From contig JAUVJV010000080.1 in assembly GCA_030592245.1 (NCBI GenBank), forward strand, positions 1 through 7,937: DNA of 7,937 nt, in the 5' to 3' direction. Source of the stretch: Candidatus Eiseniibacteriota bacterium. Lineage in GTDB: Bacteria > Arandabacterota > Arandabacteria > Arandabacterales > Arandabacteraceae. A program made the translations under genes and the position numbers. Below the pieces are notes generated by a model. It saw only the letters and a list, made by a program, of their open reading frames with translations. It did not search any database and was not told the origin of the DNA. This document shows positions 1-5,991 of this stretch, one piece after another (position 1 is the first letter of the stretch; each line of letters starts with the position of its first letter).

Positions 1-605
1 GATGCGCTGACCGTGCCTGCGCCGCCCACAGAGAGAGGACGTTCGGACTCACTTTCGGCGCCGCCGACCACGAAAGCATGGGCCAGGAGGACCGAGCGTG
101 CATCAGGCGAATGATGGTCCCTGATCGCGGAGACAGCGGCCCGCATAGCGGAATCGTGATCCTTAAGGGAAGGGTCTCCGAGCTTCTCTCGCATGACAGC
201 GGGTTCTGCAAAGGGGAGAGGATAGAAGCAGACCTGCCCGGCCTTGTCCTCGAGCACCACGGGCTTGACACTCCCGCTGAAGGGACCCGCCACATGGAAT
301 CCCCGCTCCTTCATCAACCAGGATCCAAACCCACGACGGTCCGGCGCGTCGTGGTTTCCCGCGATCATGATCACGGGGATCTTGAGCCCCAGCACCAGAC
401 GCGAGAGCACGACGTCCAGCAGGGAGACAGCTTCGCCGGGGGGGACGGCGCGGTCATAGACATCCCCGGAGACGAGGATCACGTCGGGTGATGCACTTCC
501 GGCGGTATCGATTACCTGTTCCAGCACATATGCCTGGTCTTCGGTCAGGTGGACTCCGTGAAAGAGCCGGCCCAGGTGCCAATCGCTTGTATGGAGTATA
601 CGCAT
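1..605 (-). CDS. sbcD: Exonuclease SbcCD, subunit D (SbcD), N-terminal part; gene continues past the left edge
   Basis: SbcD/Mre11-type nuclease subunit. With the SMC-like ATPase SbcC it cuts DNA hairpins and degrades double-stranded ends in the cytoplasm. Only the first 201 codons are in the window; the frame stays open to base 3, whereas the full protein is usually about 380-420 residues. The calcineurin-like metal motifs are intact: SDWH (D8, H10), GDVYDR (D48), GNHD at 83-86 (N84, H85) and LLAHAF (H176). They are followed by the SbcD-typical SERPLSVGG segment near 187-194. The ATG at 605-603 opens directly into the conserved MRILHTSDWH start and has a GGAG site (614-611) 5 nt upstream. 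It lies 2 nt after the stop of the AlkP-family gene, so it is the fourth gene of the minus operon. SbcC would be expected next, to the left, but is not visible. Family call is very sure. Confidence 0.95.
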   Translation of the reverse strand, partial: MRILHTSDWHLGRLFHGVHLTEDQAYVLEQVIDTAGSASPDVILVSGDVYDRAVPPGEAVSLLDVVLSRLVLGLKIPVIMIAGNHDAPDRRGFGSWLMKERGFHVAGPFSGSVKPVVLEDKAGQVCFYPLPFAEPAVMREKLGDPSLKDHDSAMRAAVSAIRDHHSPDARSVLLAHAFVVGGAESESERPLSVGGAGTVSA

Positions 606-607
606 GG

Positions 608-2053
608 TTACTCCAGCTCGAGGATCCCGGTTATGGTTTCGAAGACGGCAGTTATGTGAAGTTGATCGGCGGCAGGTGTGTTGGGCGAGTTAAAGAGCAT
701 GAAGGTCCCGTACTTCGAGTGGCCCCCGGAGATCTTCTTATGAGTCGTGCTTCCTCCCGTGATTCCGGAAAACAGGGTCCGGTCGACTCCGTAGTCCTCC
801 CTGAGCTCAAAGACCACGTCGGGATATTTCTCGACACTCTTCCCCTCGAATAGATCTTCCCTGCGCTTCGCCCAGGCTATGATGGGATCACCTGCCGAGT
901 CACGGGTTCCGGAGAGAAGGCCGATCAGCCTGTCTCTCAGGCCCTCGTACTCCATGCCCTCGGCCAGACATCGCTCAGTGCTGATCTCGATTCCGCCGAA
1001 GGACGTGCCGCCGCCCGTGTCGGAAACCCAGGCCACGCTCTCATCCCTGAGTACCGCGAAGGATGAGGTCTTGAGACTCTTGCGCCTCTCCTTCGGAATC
1101 AAGGAGGCGATGCGATAGACCCAGTCCTCCAGGTCGAGCTTGTGCATCGTTCGCAAGAAAGCGATCTTGGTCTTCTCTATGAGTGCGACGGGGCTCACCC
1201 CGGCGACGCTGCCCTTTCTGGTTTTGAGCAACCCTTCGCGCCTTAAGATCTCATTGATGTAGAGAGCCCTGGTCGGGCGCATCTGGTGCCCGTGATCGCT
1301 CACGATCAGGAGCACCTGGTCCTTATCCAACGCGGCCATGTACTCGCCAACCAGGGAATCCAGCATCACGAAGAACTCCTTTATGGAGTTCTCGTAAGGG
1401 TTCTTGCCGGGGTAGGTCGGGTCGGCCGGGTCGCCGTAGCGCCAGAGGAAGTGAAGGACGCGGTCCAGCGTGAGAAGGCAGAGGAAAAACACATCCCACT
1501 TCTCCGTGGCCAGGAGCTTGAGACCGAACCGGGCCTGGTCCTCGGTGACTTTTCTTGTTCTCTCGATGAACTTTGCGAGCTCCTTCTTTCCGGGAAAGTC
1601 GACCATCCCGCCGAGCTCAGGCAACTCATAGGCCGATGCGATTTCCTCGGGATAGGTCTGGGTATCACCCGTTATGAAGACAGGCCCGTTCACCATCACG
1701 CCGTTTACGGGCCAGACCGGGTAGGCCAGGAGCGGATTGATGATGCATACCCTTTTTCCGGCTTTGCCGGCTACGTCCCAGAAGGTCTTGCCCTTTAGGA
1801 TCTCGGTGTCCACCGCGTTGGCGCCGCCCTTTATGTCGAGGTAGTCCACCGAATCGACCACGCCGTGCTCCCAGGGCTGCATCCCGGTGTAGATGGTCAC
1901 CCAGGCGGGTATCGAGTCGGGAGGCTGGGTCGACTCGAGAGGAACGCAGTATCCCTGATCCATGATCCTGCTGAAGTTGGGCAGGTCATCCTTCCACTTG
2001 TCCAGGAGCGCAGGGTCGAGAGCATCTATGCCAAGTATGACTAGCCTGTTCAT
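608..2053 (-). CDS. AlkP-superfamily phosphohydrolase/phosphodiesterase (COG3379-like, type I phosphodiesterase fold)
   Basis: Protein of 481 residues, a metal-dependent hydrolase of the alkaline phosphatase/nucleotide pyrophosphatase superfamily that cleaves phosphomono- or diesters. By alignment with NPP enzymes the two-metal site is complete: D10 (LGIDALD), nucleophile S47 (PDSIPAW, followed by TIYTG and HGV), D197 and H201 (LDRVLH), D253 and H254 (VSDHGH) and H445 (GGHSKYG). The nucleophile is Ser where NPPs have Thr. I see no signal peptide or membrane segment, so it is probably cytoplasmic. The ATG overlaps the kinase stop as ATGA, and GAGGTGG (2064-2058) sits 4 nt upstream, which fixes the start. 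COG3379 proteins commonly occur in polysaccharide clusters beside glycosyltransferases, which fits the two upstream genes. The substrate cannot be read from sequence; a phosphomutase-like role is an alternative. Fold call is very sure, substrate unknown. Confidence 0.9.
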   Translation of the reverse strand: MNRLVILGIDALDPALLDKWKDDLPNFSRIMDQGYCVPLESTQPPDSIPAWVTIYTGMQPWEHGVVDSVDYLDIKGGANAVDTEILKGKTFWDVAGKAGKRVCIINPLLAYPVWPVNGVMVNGPVFITGDTQTYPEEIASAYELPELGGMVDFPGKKELAKFIERTRKVTEDQARFGLKLLATEKWDVFFLCLLTLDRVLHFLWRYGDPADPTYPGKNPYENSIKEFFVMLDSLVGEYMAALDKDQVLLIVSDHGHQMRPTRALYINEILRREGLLKTRKGSVAGVSPVALIEKTKIAFLRTMHKLDLEDWVYRIASLIPKERRKSLKTSSFAVLRDESVAWVSDTGGGTSFGGIEISTERCLAEGMEYEGLRDRLIGLLSGTRDSAGDPIIAWAKRREDLFEGKSVEKYPDVVFELREDYGVDRTLFSGITGGSTTHKKISGGHSKYGTFMLFNSPNTPAADQLHITAVFETITGILELE

Positions 2054-2733
2054 TTTACCACCTCTTTCAGACGGTCCATTATGTCTGATTGGACCTGATC
2101 GATACTCCCGGTTGCATCCACCCTGATTGCCCGGGTGAGCTCCGCAAACTTAAAGTACAGGTCATGACGCTCTTCAAGATACACGATCGAGGGAATGTCG
2201 TCCTTGCGCTTCATTGCCTCTTCCGGAGATATCTCGAGGAGAAAAACCATGTCGGGTTTGGGGAAGAGCCGGAGCATTGATGACTCCAGCATCTTAATGG
2301 CCTCTACTCCCCCTGAGCCGAAAGCCGAGTCGATATCGATAAGACTGTCATAGACGTAACGGTCCAGGATCACGACCCGGGTATCTCTCCCTACCGAACG
2401 GAAGGATAACCTGAAGGTTATGTAGAGATCAATGATGGTGAGGGTCCGCCAGATGGCTCTCAGGAACCGGTTCTTGAACATCGACTGCTTGCCGTCGACA
2501 TAGCGCTTGTAGTCTTCGCCGGAATCAATGCCCCCTCCGCGCTTCTCCTCCTTAGGCGCCCGAAGGAGTGCTTTCCCGATCTTCAAGACCGGCCGGGTGA
2601 GATACGATTCGCCGCGCATCCACACCACCTGGGTGGGGATACCCTCTCGCCTGAGCCACTTGCAGGCGTGATCGGCCTGGGTGCTTTTCCCGCTTCCATC
2701 CAGGCCCATCAGCACTATGAGTTTTCGCTTCAT
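2050..2733 (-). CDS. Thymidylate-kinase-like P-loop kinase, substrate uncertain
   Basis: Protein of 227 residues of the P-loop NMP-kinase fold, nearest to dTMP kinase. The Walker A loop GLDGSGKST is at 10-18, the DRY motif at 124-126 ends the beta-strand VVILDRY, a lid-like basic segment EEAMKRKDD is near 171-179, and the C-terminal strand/helix RVDATGSIDQV at 204-214 matches the family pattern. Against true Tmk, the REPGGT motif that should follow the second strand is replaced by VVWMRGESY (36-44), and the DRY region lacks the usual AYQ. About 60-85 is a basic, Gly-rich insertion. It may therefore phosphorylate something other than dTMP; Tmk-like kinases of this style are found in cell-surface polysaccharide clusters. 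The start overlaps the glycosyltransferase stop by 4 bp (ATGA), and the end overlaps the next gene the same way, so it is the middle gene of a coupled operon. I do not assign the symbol tmk. Confidence 0.82.
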   Translation of the reverse strand: MKRKLIVLMGLDGSGKSTQADHACKWLRREGIPTQVVWMRGESYLTRPVLKIGKALLRAPKEEKRGGGIDSGEDYKRYVDGKQSMFKNRFLRAIWRTLTIIDLYITFRLSFRSVGRDTRVVILDRYVYDSLIDIDSAFGSGGVEAIKMLESSMLRLFPKPDMVFLLEISPEEAMKRKDDIPSIVYLEERHDLYFKFAELTRAIRVDATGSIDQVQSDIMDRLKEVVK

Positions 2734-3770
2734 AACCGCTCCGCCTCGATCCCGGTCATGATGGATTCCGCAACGTGCCTCCAGGAGAGAGAAAGTACCT
2801 GCTCCCGTGTCTGTACCGTCTCGAGTTTAAGCATCTCACGCGCGCTTGTGACAAACTCATCCTCGGTCTCGCAGAGGAAAAGCCCGCCGCCGGGGTTAAG
2901 GATGTCAGGCAGCCCGCCGAAGGCCATCGCAACGACGGGCAGGTTGGTGGCCATAGCCTCCAGGACCGAAAGGGGAATCTCTATGGCATCCGTCTCGCTA
3001 ACTGTTGGAAAGGCGTAACCGTCGGCCACCCGGTAAGCGTCGGCGATATTCTCGACAAACTCGTTCAGCAGATGAATTGATGAACTCTCCAGCATGCTGC
3101 GAACACAGGGGTCGGCGGCCGTGCTCGAGCTCGTGACGAGCGCAAGCCTGGCGCCGGAGGAGGCGAGCTTCTCCAGAAGTTCGAGATTACGGCCCGGCCT
3201 GAGATGGCCCACGTGAAGGATGACCTTCTCATCACCGATGCCATACCTGCGCCTGAGGTGGTGCCGCTCGGACGCTGCTGCGGGGGAGAAGACCTCCGGA
3301 TCCACGCCCAGGGGTATCTGCCTCGCGGGTCGTCCCGCGCTTCGGACCGTGGAGAGGCTCTCGGAGGAGAGCACCAGCACCAGGTCGGGTCCGGTCATCC
3401 TGAGCAATATGCGCCCCGATCCTGAGTAGGTGCGCCGCTGGAGTGAGATCATCACGACCGGTGCTCCGCCGGCCTGTGAGCGGAGCGAACTGGATCTCAC
3501 CATGCTCATGGGTGTGGCCGCGGCCTCGGGGATATAGATCAGGAGATCGTGCCTCTCCGCCCGGAGTGCCGCCGCGAAGGACTTATCCCTCAGGAGCTTG
3601 TTCCTTGGCAGTGGCGCTGCCTCAATTGCCGCCTTGTCGGGCTCGTGGGTGTAAACCGTGACCTGGTGGCCGAGACCGGCTATGGACCCGGCGATATGTG
3701 CGGAGGCGTTCTTGAATCCCTCGTCCAGCGGGATTGAGATGTCTTCACAGACTATTGCGATCCGTTTCAA
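2730..3770 (-). CDS. Glycosyltransferase, GT4-like (GT-B fold), TTG start
   Basis: Protein of 346 residues with the two Rossmann-like domains of GT-B enzymes. The N-domain starts with KRIAIVCED and has an acceptor-side region DEGFKNASAHIAGSIAGLGH (16-35). The linker IPLGVDPEVFSP is at 152-163, and the nucleotide-sugar domain begins KVILHVGHLRPGRNLELL (182-199). The donor-site segment DAIEIPLSVLEAMA (261-274) ends in the catalytic-face Glu E271. Its first acidic residue, E264, is one residue nearer than in the classical E-x7-E, as in the GT4 group with an AIDPPLSVLEAMA-like signature. The start must be TTG at 3770-3768: an in-frame TAG lies immediately upstream, and the next ATG would delete the first strand. 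A GGGGG site (3780-3776) sits 5 nt upstream. First gene of the operon, about 20 nt from its promoter. It should transfer a sugar from a nucleotide- or lipid-linked donor; the donor and acceptor are unknown. No transmembrane segment is obvious. Confidence 0.88.
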   Translation of the reverse strand: MKRIAIVCEDISIPLDEGFKNASAHIAGSIAGLGHQVTVYTHEPDKAAIEAAPLPRNKLLRDKSFAAALRAERHDLLIYIPEAAATPMSMVRSSSLRSQAGGAPVVMISLQRRTYSGSGRILLRMTGPDLVLVLSSESLSTVRSAGRPARQIPLGVDPEVFSPAAASERHHLRRRYGIGDEKVILHVGHLRPGRNLELLEKLASSGARLALVTSSSTAADPCVRSMLESSSIHLLNEFVENIADAYRVADGYAFPTVSETDAIEIPLSVLEAMATNLPVVAMAFGGLPDILNPGGGLFLCETEDEFVTSAREMLKLETVQTREQVLSLSWRHVAESIMTGIEAERL

Positions 3771-3793
3771 CTATACCCCCAGTGTCTTGCTAC

Positions 3794-3822
3794 ATTCTAT
3801 TTTGATACAGTCCCACGGTCAA
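3794..3822 (-). promoter_or_regulatory. Sigma70-type promoter of the glycosyltransferase-kinase-phosphohydrolase-sbcD operon
   Basis: Read on the minus strand, a -35 box TTGACC (3822-3817) and a -10 box TAGAAT (3799-3794) are separated by exactly 17 bp. Transcription would start near 3787, leaving a leader of about 17 nt with the GGGGG ribosome site before the TTG start at 3770. It is the only good promoter in the 142-bp divergent gap on this strand, and the four genes behind it have no gaps large enough for another, so it probably serves the whole operon. Confidence 0.65.
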
Positions 3823-3853
3823 GCCAAACGCTACGCGGTACCTGACCCCAGGA

Positions 3854-3884
3854 TTGTGAATTTGTGGGTTGAATGTGGTAGGCT
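3854..3884 (+). promoter_or_regulatory. Weak candidate promoter for the divergent AlkP-family gene
   Basis: TTGTGA (3854-3859) and TAGGCT (3879-3884), the latter preceded by an extended TGG, are 19 bp apart, which is longer than optimal. The TSS would fall near 3890, just before the ribosome site. I found nothing better on the plus strand between 3771 and 3912, so this is offered as a low-confidence guess. The gene may depend on an activator or on another sigma factor. Confidence 0.25.
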
Positions 3885-3902
3885 CTTGGGCGCAAGTAGC
3901 CT

Positions 3903-3907
3903 GGAGG
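3903..3907 (+). promoter_or_regulatory. Shine-Dalgarno GGAGG that selects a TTG start
   Basis: GGAGG lies 5 nt upstream of TTG at 3913-3915. The frame is open for many codons further upstream (to an ATG at 3658 inside the divergent glycosyltransferase gene), but those starts have no ribosome site and would add non-conserved sequence. The residues after the TTG, KRRTIASVTPTLAALMG, look like the natural N-terminus of this family. Confidence 0.75.
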
Positions 3908-3912
3908 TAAGA

Positions 3913-4728
3913 TTGAAACGCCGTACCATAGCATCTGTCACGCCCACGCTGGCGGCACTTATGGGCGTCGAGCCCCCGGCGCTCTCCACGGCCGAGAGCA
4001 TCGACGTTTTTCTTTCAGAGGTCGGGAGGGAAGGTATCGGTGGGGTCGACAGGTGCCTTGTATATTGTCCCGACGCCATCGGGACGACGGTCATTGGGGA
4101 GAACCCTGCCGTGTTCGATCCTCTTAAGGAGACGGCCCCGCACTGCGTCAAGCTCCTTTCGGTATTTCCTCCCAAGACGCCTGTGTGCTTTGCATCCATG
4201 TTCACGGGCGCTCTGCCTGAGTCCCATGGCATCCAACACTATGTACAGAAGGTCCTTGCCTGCGACACCCTGTTCGACGCCCTCATCCGTGCGGGAAAGC
4301 GGGTCGCGATCGCCACGCTAAGAGGATCAAGCATGGAGGTCCTGTTCAAGGAACGGCGCATCGATCTCATCTGCGAGGCTAATGATGAGGACGTGACCGC
4401 ATGCACTCTTGAGCTCATCGAAGCAGACCGGCATGATCTCATCATAGCTTATCAGCAGGAATACGATGACATCCTGCACGAGAAGGACCTGAGGTCTCCG
4501 GAGGCGCTGGCTGTGGTGGAAAGACATGTGAGGACTTTCACGCGGCTGGTCGAGGGCTGCCACTCCAGCTGGAGCGATCGAAACCGGCTGGTGCTGTTCG
4601 CGCCGGACCACGGCGCCCACCTTGATCCTCTGACCGGCACGGGAAATCACGGAGAGGACATCCCCGAAGACATGGAGGTTACCCACTTTGCCGGCCTCGC
4701 GGCCGGCGATAATCACCGGCAAACCTGA
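3913..4728 (+). CDS. Small AlkP-superfamily phosphodiesterase (about 270-residue nucleotide pyrophosphatase-like family)
   Basis: Protein of 271 residues in the alkaline phosphatase superfamily, but from a different, shorter subfamily than the gene at 608-2053. The metal and catalytic set is complete: D54 (YCPDAIG), nucleophile T89 (PPKTPVCF, then MFTGALPESHGI), D185 and H189 (DDILH), D232 and H233 (FAPDHGAH) and H246 (GTGNHGEDIPEDMEV). From memory, compact proteins with the strings PVCFASMFTGALPE and PDHGAH are conserved in many anaerobic bacteria and lack the large cap inserts of NPPs; their reaction is unproven. No signal peptide, so cytoplasmic. The start is TTG with GGAGG 5 nt upstream. 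It is transcribed divergently from the glycosyltransferase operon and followed 21 bp later by the DUF3795 gene, so those two probably form a small operon. The last codons lie in a strong GC-rich hairpin. Fold is sure, substrate is not. Confidence 0.88.
   Translation: MKRRTIASVTPTLAALMGVEPPALSTAESIDVFLSEVGREGIGGVDRCLVYCPDAIGTTVIGENPAVFDPLKETAPHCVKLLSVFPPKTPVCFASMFTGALPESHGIQHYVQKVLACDTLFDALIRAGKRVAIATLRGSSMEVLFKERRIDLICEANDEDVTACTLELIEADRHDLIIAYQQEYDDILHEKDLRSPEALAVVERHVRTFTRLVEGCHSSWSDRNRLVLFAPDHGAHLDPLTGTGNHGEDIPEDMEVTHFAGLAAGDNHRQT
4687..4723 (+). repeat. Nested inverted repeats with two mutually exclusive hairpins at a gene junction
   Basis: A 7-bp perfect stem GCCGGCC (4690-4696) / GGCCGGC (4701-4707) closes a TCGC tetraloop. 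A second perfect 8-bp pair, TTTGCCGG (4687-4694) / CCGGCAAA (4716-4723), uses the same left bases and would displace the first stem. Both lie in the last 14 codons of the phosphodiesterase, ending just before its stop and upstream of the DUF3795 ribosome site. No U tract follows, so it is not a classical terminator. It may tune mRNA stability or downstream expression, or be a by-product of GC-rich coding sequence. Confidence 0.5.
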
Positions 4729-4749
4729 GCAGGAAAGGAGATCGATACC

Positions 4750-5100
4750 ATGGAGAAGATCATGGGACTCTGCGGGCTGATATGCACGGAGTGCCCTGCC
4801 TACCTGGCGACTCAGAAGGACGACGACGAAGAGCGGAGGAGGGTCGCGGAGATGTGGTCCAAGGAGTTTGGGGCGGAGATAAAACCCGCGGACATCAACT
4901 GCGACGGATGCACAGTGCCTGACGGCAGCCACTTCGGCTATTGCAGCCAGTGCGAGATCCGCGCCTGCGGGCTCGGCAGGAAAGTGCAAAACTGTGCTCA
5001 CTGCCCTGAGTATGCCTGCGAGAAGCTGGACAAGTTCTTCGAGATGGCGCCTGAGGCCAGGGGGACCCTGGACGGGATCAAGGCCGGCCTCGACGCCTGA
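4750..5100 (+). CDS. DUF3795-like Cys-rich small protein
   Basis: Protein of 116 residues with 11 cysteines: C8, C12, C15 in a CGLICTECPAY opening, then C51, C54, C65, C68, C73, C82, C85 and C90 in CxxC-style pairs (CDGC, CSQC, CAHC). This start, the C-G-L-x-C-x-x-C-P-A-Y motif and the closing CPEYACEKL are typical of DUF3795, a family of unknown function common in anaerobic bacteria and archaea and presumed to bind zinc or an iron-sulfur cluster. It is soluble, with an acidic/basic stretch (DDDEERRR) near 24-31 and no signal peptide. ATG at 4750 has AAGGAG (4735-4740) 9 nt upstream. It probably shares a transcript with the phosphodiesterase in front. The Cys spacing confirms the strand over a long antisense open frame. 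Family call is confident, function unknown. Confidence 0.85.
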   Translation: MEKIMGLCGLICTECPAYLATQKDDDEERRRVAEMWSKEFGAEIKPADINCDGCTVPDGSHFGYCSQCEIRACGLGRKVQNCAHCPEYACEKLDKFFEMAPEARGTLDGIKAGLDA

Positions 5101-5131
5101 GGCAGACCGGGGCCTCACCCGCCGCGGTGGG
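5098..5131. terminator. GC-rich hairpins between convergent genes, possible weak bidirectional terminator
   Basis: The 43-bp gap between the convergent DUF3795 and methyltransferase genes contains TGAGGC (5098-5103) / GCCTCA (5112-5117), a 6-bp stem that starts in the TGA stop codon. A second stem, CCCGC / GTGGG with one G-U pair, lies at 5118-5131. No U tract follows on either strand, so this is not a textbook intrinsic terminator; it may only slow polymerase or protect 3' ends. Confidence 0.35.
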
Positions 5132-5143
5132 CGAAAACCAGGA

Positions 5144-5824
5144 TCACCGGGATTGCGGCCTCTTCCACGTGATGCAGACATTGCCCATCATGTGCTTGAA
5201 TCCGAGCCTGGAAACCGCCCGGTCATAGAGCCTGCTGAGTATGTTGACCACTGGATACCGTCCCAGGTACCCCTCGGTGAAGGTCCAGTAGGCAGTATCT
5301 TCTGCAATGAAACCGGCTCCTTCGAATATGCGGGCCAGATCGCCGATGGTCTGCCAGGAATAGCTGGTTTCGAAGCCTTTCCCCTGCGTCATCACCCTCT
5401 GAAGACTCGCCGGTGCATTCCGGGCAATCAGGAACTCCGGCGCCGTGAGGTTGGGTACGGATGTGACGAACAGCCCGCCCGGCCTGAGGACGCGGAAGAT
5501 CTCCGAGGCCGCCCCCTTAAGATCCCGGACATGTTCGAGCACATAGTTGGCGAAAGCCGCAGCGTAGTGGCCGGATTCAAGGGGCGCCATCTTCTCCACC
5601 GAACACTGCCACGCGGACCCGGCATTGGGGAACTCCACCGCGCAGTCCTCGACATCGACGCGGTCACAGATGAAGGCGCAGCCCGAATCCGCGAGATGCT
5701 GCTCGATCATGGTGCTTCGCCCGGCACCGATGTTGAGGATCGCCGGTACATCGCTCTCATCCTGGCCTCGGCAAAGAAACTCAGAGATCTGTTTGATGAG
5801 ATGGCGTTCCGCCGGTGTCTGCAT
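5144..5824 (-). CDS. SAM-dependent class I methyltransferase (methyltransferase-11/25 type)
   Basis: Protein of 226 residues with the class I Rossmann methyltransferase order. Motif I ILNIGAGRS (29-37) binds SAM, though the third Gly of GxGxG is Ser. The acidic end of strand 2 is near FICDRVDVED (51-60). The motif IV-like strand is HYAAAFANYVLEHV (86-99), and the post-core RVLRPGGLFVTSVPN runs 111-125. The LEHV...RVLRPGG pattern is typical of small-molecule, lipid and sugar methyltransferases rather than rRNA enzymes. The C-terminal part (about 150-220) is Tyr/Trp-rich and may be the substrate cap. The acceptor cannot be read. It is a single gene: its 3' end meets DUF3795 convergently and its 5' end is divergent from the metallophosphoesterase. 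AAAGG lies 7 nt upstream of ATG 5824-5822. It might methylate a glycan made by the neighbouring operon, but that link is inference. Confidence 0.85.
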   Translation of the reverse strand: MQTPAERHLIKQISEFLCRGQDESDVPAILNIGAGRSTMIEQHLADSGCAFICDRVDVEDCAVEFPNAGSAWQCSVEKMAPLESGHYAAAFANYVLEHVRDLKGAASEIFRVLRPGGLFVTSVPNLTAPEFLIARNAPASLQRVMTQGKGFETSYSWQTIGDLARIFEGAGFIAEDTAYWTFTEGYLGRYPVVNILSRLYDRAVSRLGFKHMMGNVCITWKRPQSR

Positions 5825-5873
5825 GCCGGTACCTTTTGACTGAATTCAAGGAGTGTCACTTCGTGCAGGGCCA

Positions 5874-5902
5874 CAATTATCACAAACAAGGGCCCCGGTC
5901 AA
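5874..5902 (-). promoter_or_regulatory. Probable promoter of the methyltransferase gene
   Basis: On the minus strand a -35 box TTGACC (5902-5897) is 17 bp from TAATTG (5879-5874). A shifted -10 reading, GATAAT with a TG extension, is also possible at 15 bp. The leader would be about 40-50 nt. The -35 box lies inside a perfect 14-bp palindrome. Confidence 0.45.
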
Positions 5903-5907
5903 CCGGG
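5894..5907. repeat. Perfect palindrome over the methyltransferase -35 box, candidate operator
   Basis: CCCGGT (5894-5899) and ACCGGG (5902-5907) are perfect inverted repeats around a central CA. They cover the -35 box of the minus-strand promoter and lie about 20 bp upstream of the plus-strand -35 box. The position suits a dimeric repressor that could control either divergent gene. It could also be chance in GC-rich DNA; no regulator gene is seen nearby. Confidence 0.35.
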
Positions 5908-5923
5908 AAAGGCCAGATGCACA

Positions 5924-5951
5924 TTGAGCTCATGAGCAACTGTGCTACAAT
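5924..5951 (+). promoter_or_regulatory. Promoter of the exported metallophosphoesterase gene
   Basis: TTGAGC (5924-5929) and TACAAT (5946-5951) are 16 bp apart, and the -10 is extended by TGC (5943-5945). The TSS should be near 5957, giving a leader of about 35 nt that carries AAAGGAGG (5976-5983), 8 nt before ATG 5992. Good on both boxes; probably constitutive sigma70-type. Confidence 0.6.
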
Positions 5952-5991
5952 CTGCCATGATCTCGGGGACCGCTCAAAGGAGGATGAAGCA

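Noticed and set aside
78..853. Plus-strand open frames near the left edge
   Set aside because: Shadows of sbcD and of the AlkP-family gene end; the minus-strand translation has intact SbcD motifs.
1286..1798. Plus-strand open frame of 170 codons
   Set aside because: Antisense to the AlkP-family gene that carries the complete metal-site set; no ribosome site or domain.
2050..2733. Calling the kinase tmk
   Set aside because: The REPGGT motif is missing and the neighbours are not DNA-precursor genes, so the symbol would claim more than the sequence shows.
3658..3912. N-terminal extension of the plus-strand phosphodiesterase from ATG 3658
   Set aside because: It runs through the divergent glycosyltransferase gene and its promoter, lacks a ribosome site, and encodes low-quality sequence; TTG 3913 has GGAGG and a family-like N-terminus.
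4327..5181. Long minus-strand open frame of 284 codons
   Set aside because: It is antisense to the phosphodiesterase and to the DUF3795 gene, whose Cys-motif spacing proves the plus strand; no recognisable domain.
4994..5839. Plus-strand open frame of 281 codons
   Set aside because: Antisense to the methyltransferase, whose motif I and RVLRPGG segment are clear; a product of GC-biased codon use.
5815..5991. Upstream extension of the metallophosphoesterase frame
   Set aside because: It crosses both divergent promoters and would bury the signal peptide; ATG 5992 has AAAGGAGG and opens directly into the signal peptide.
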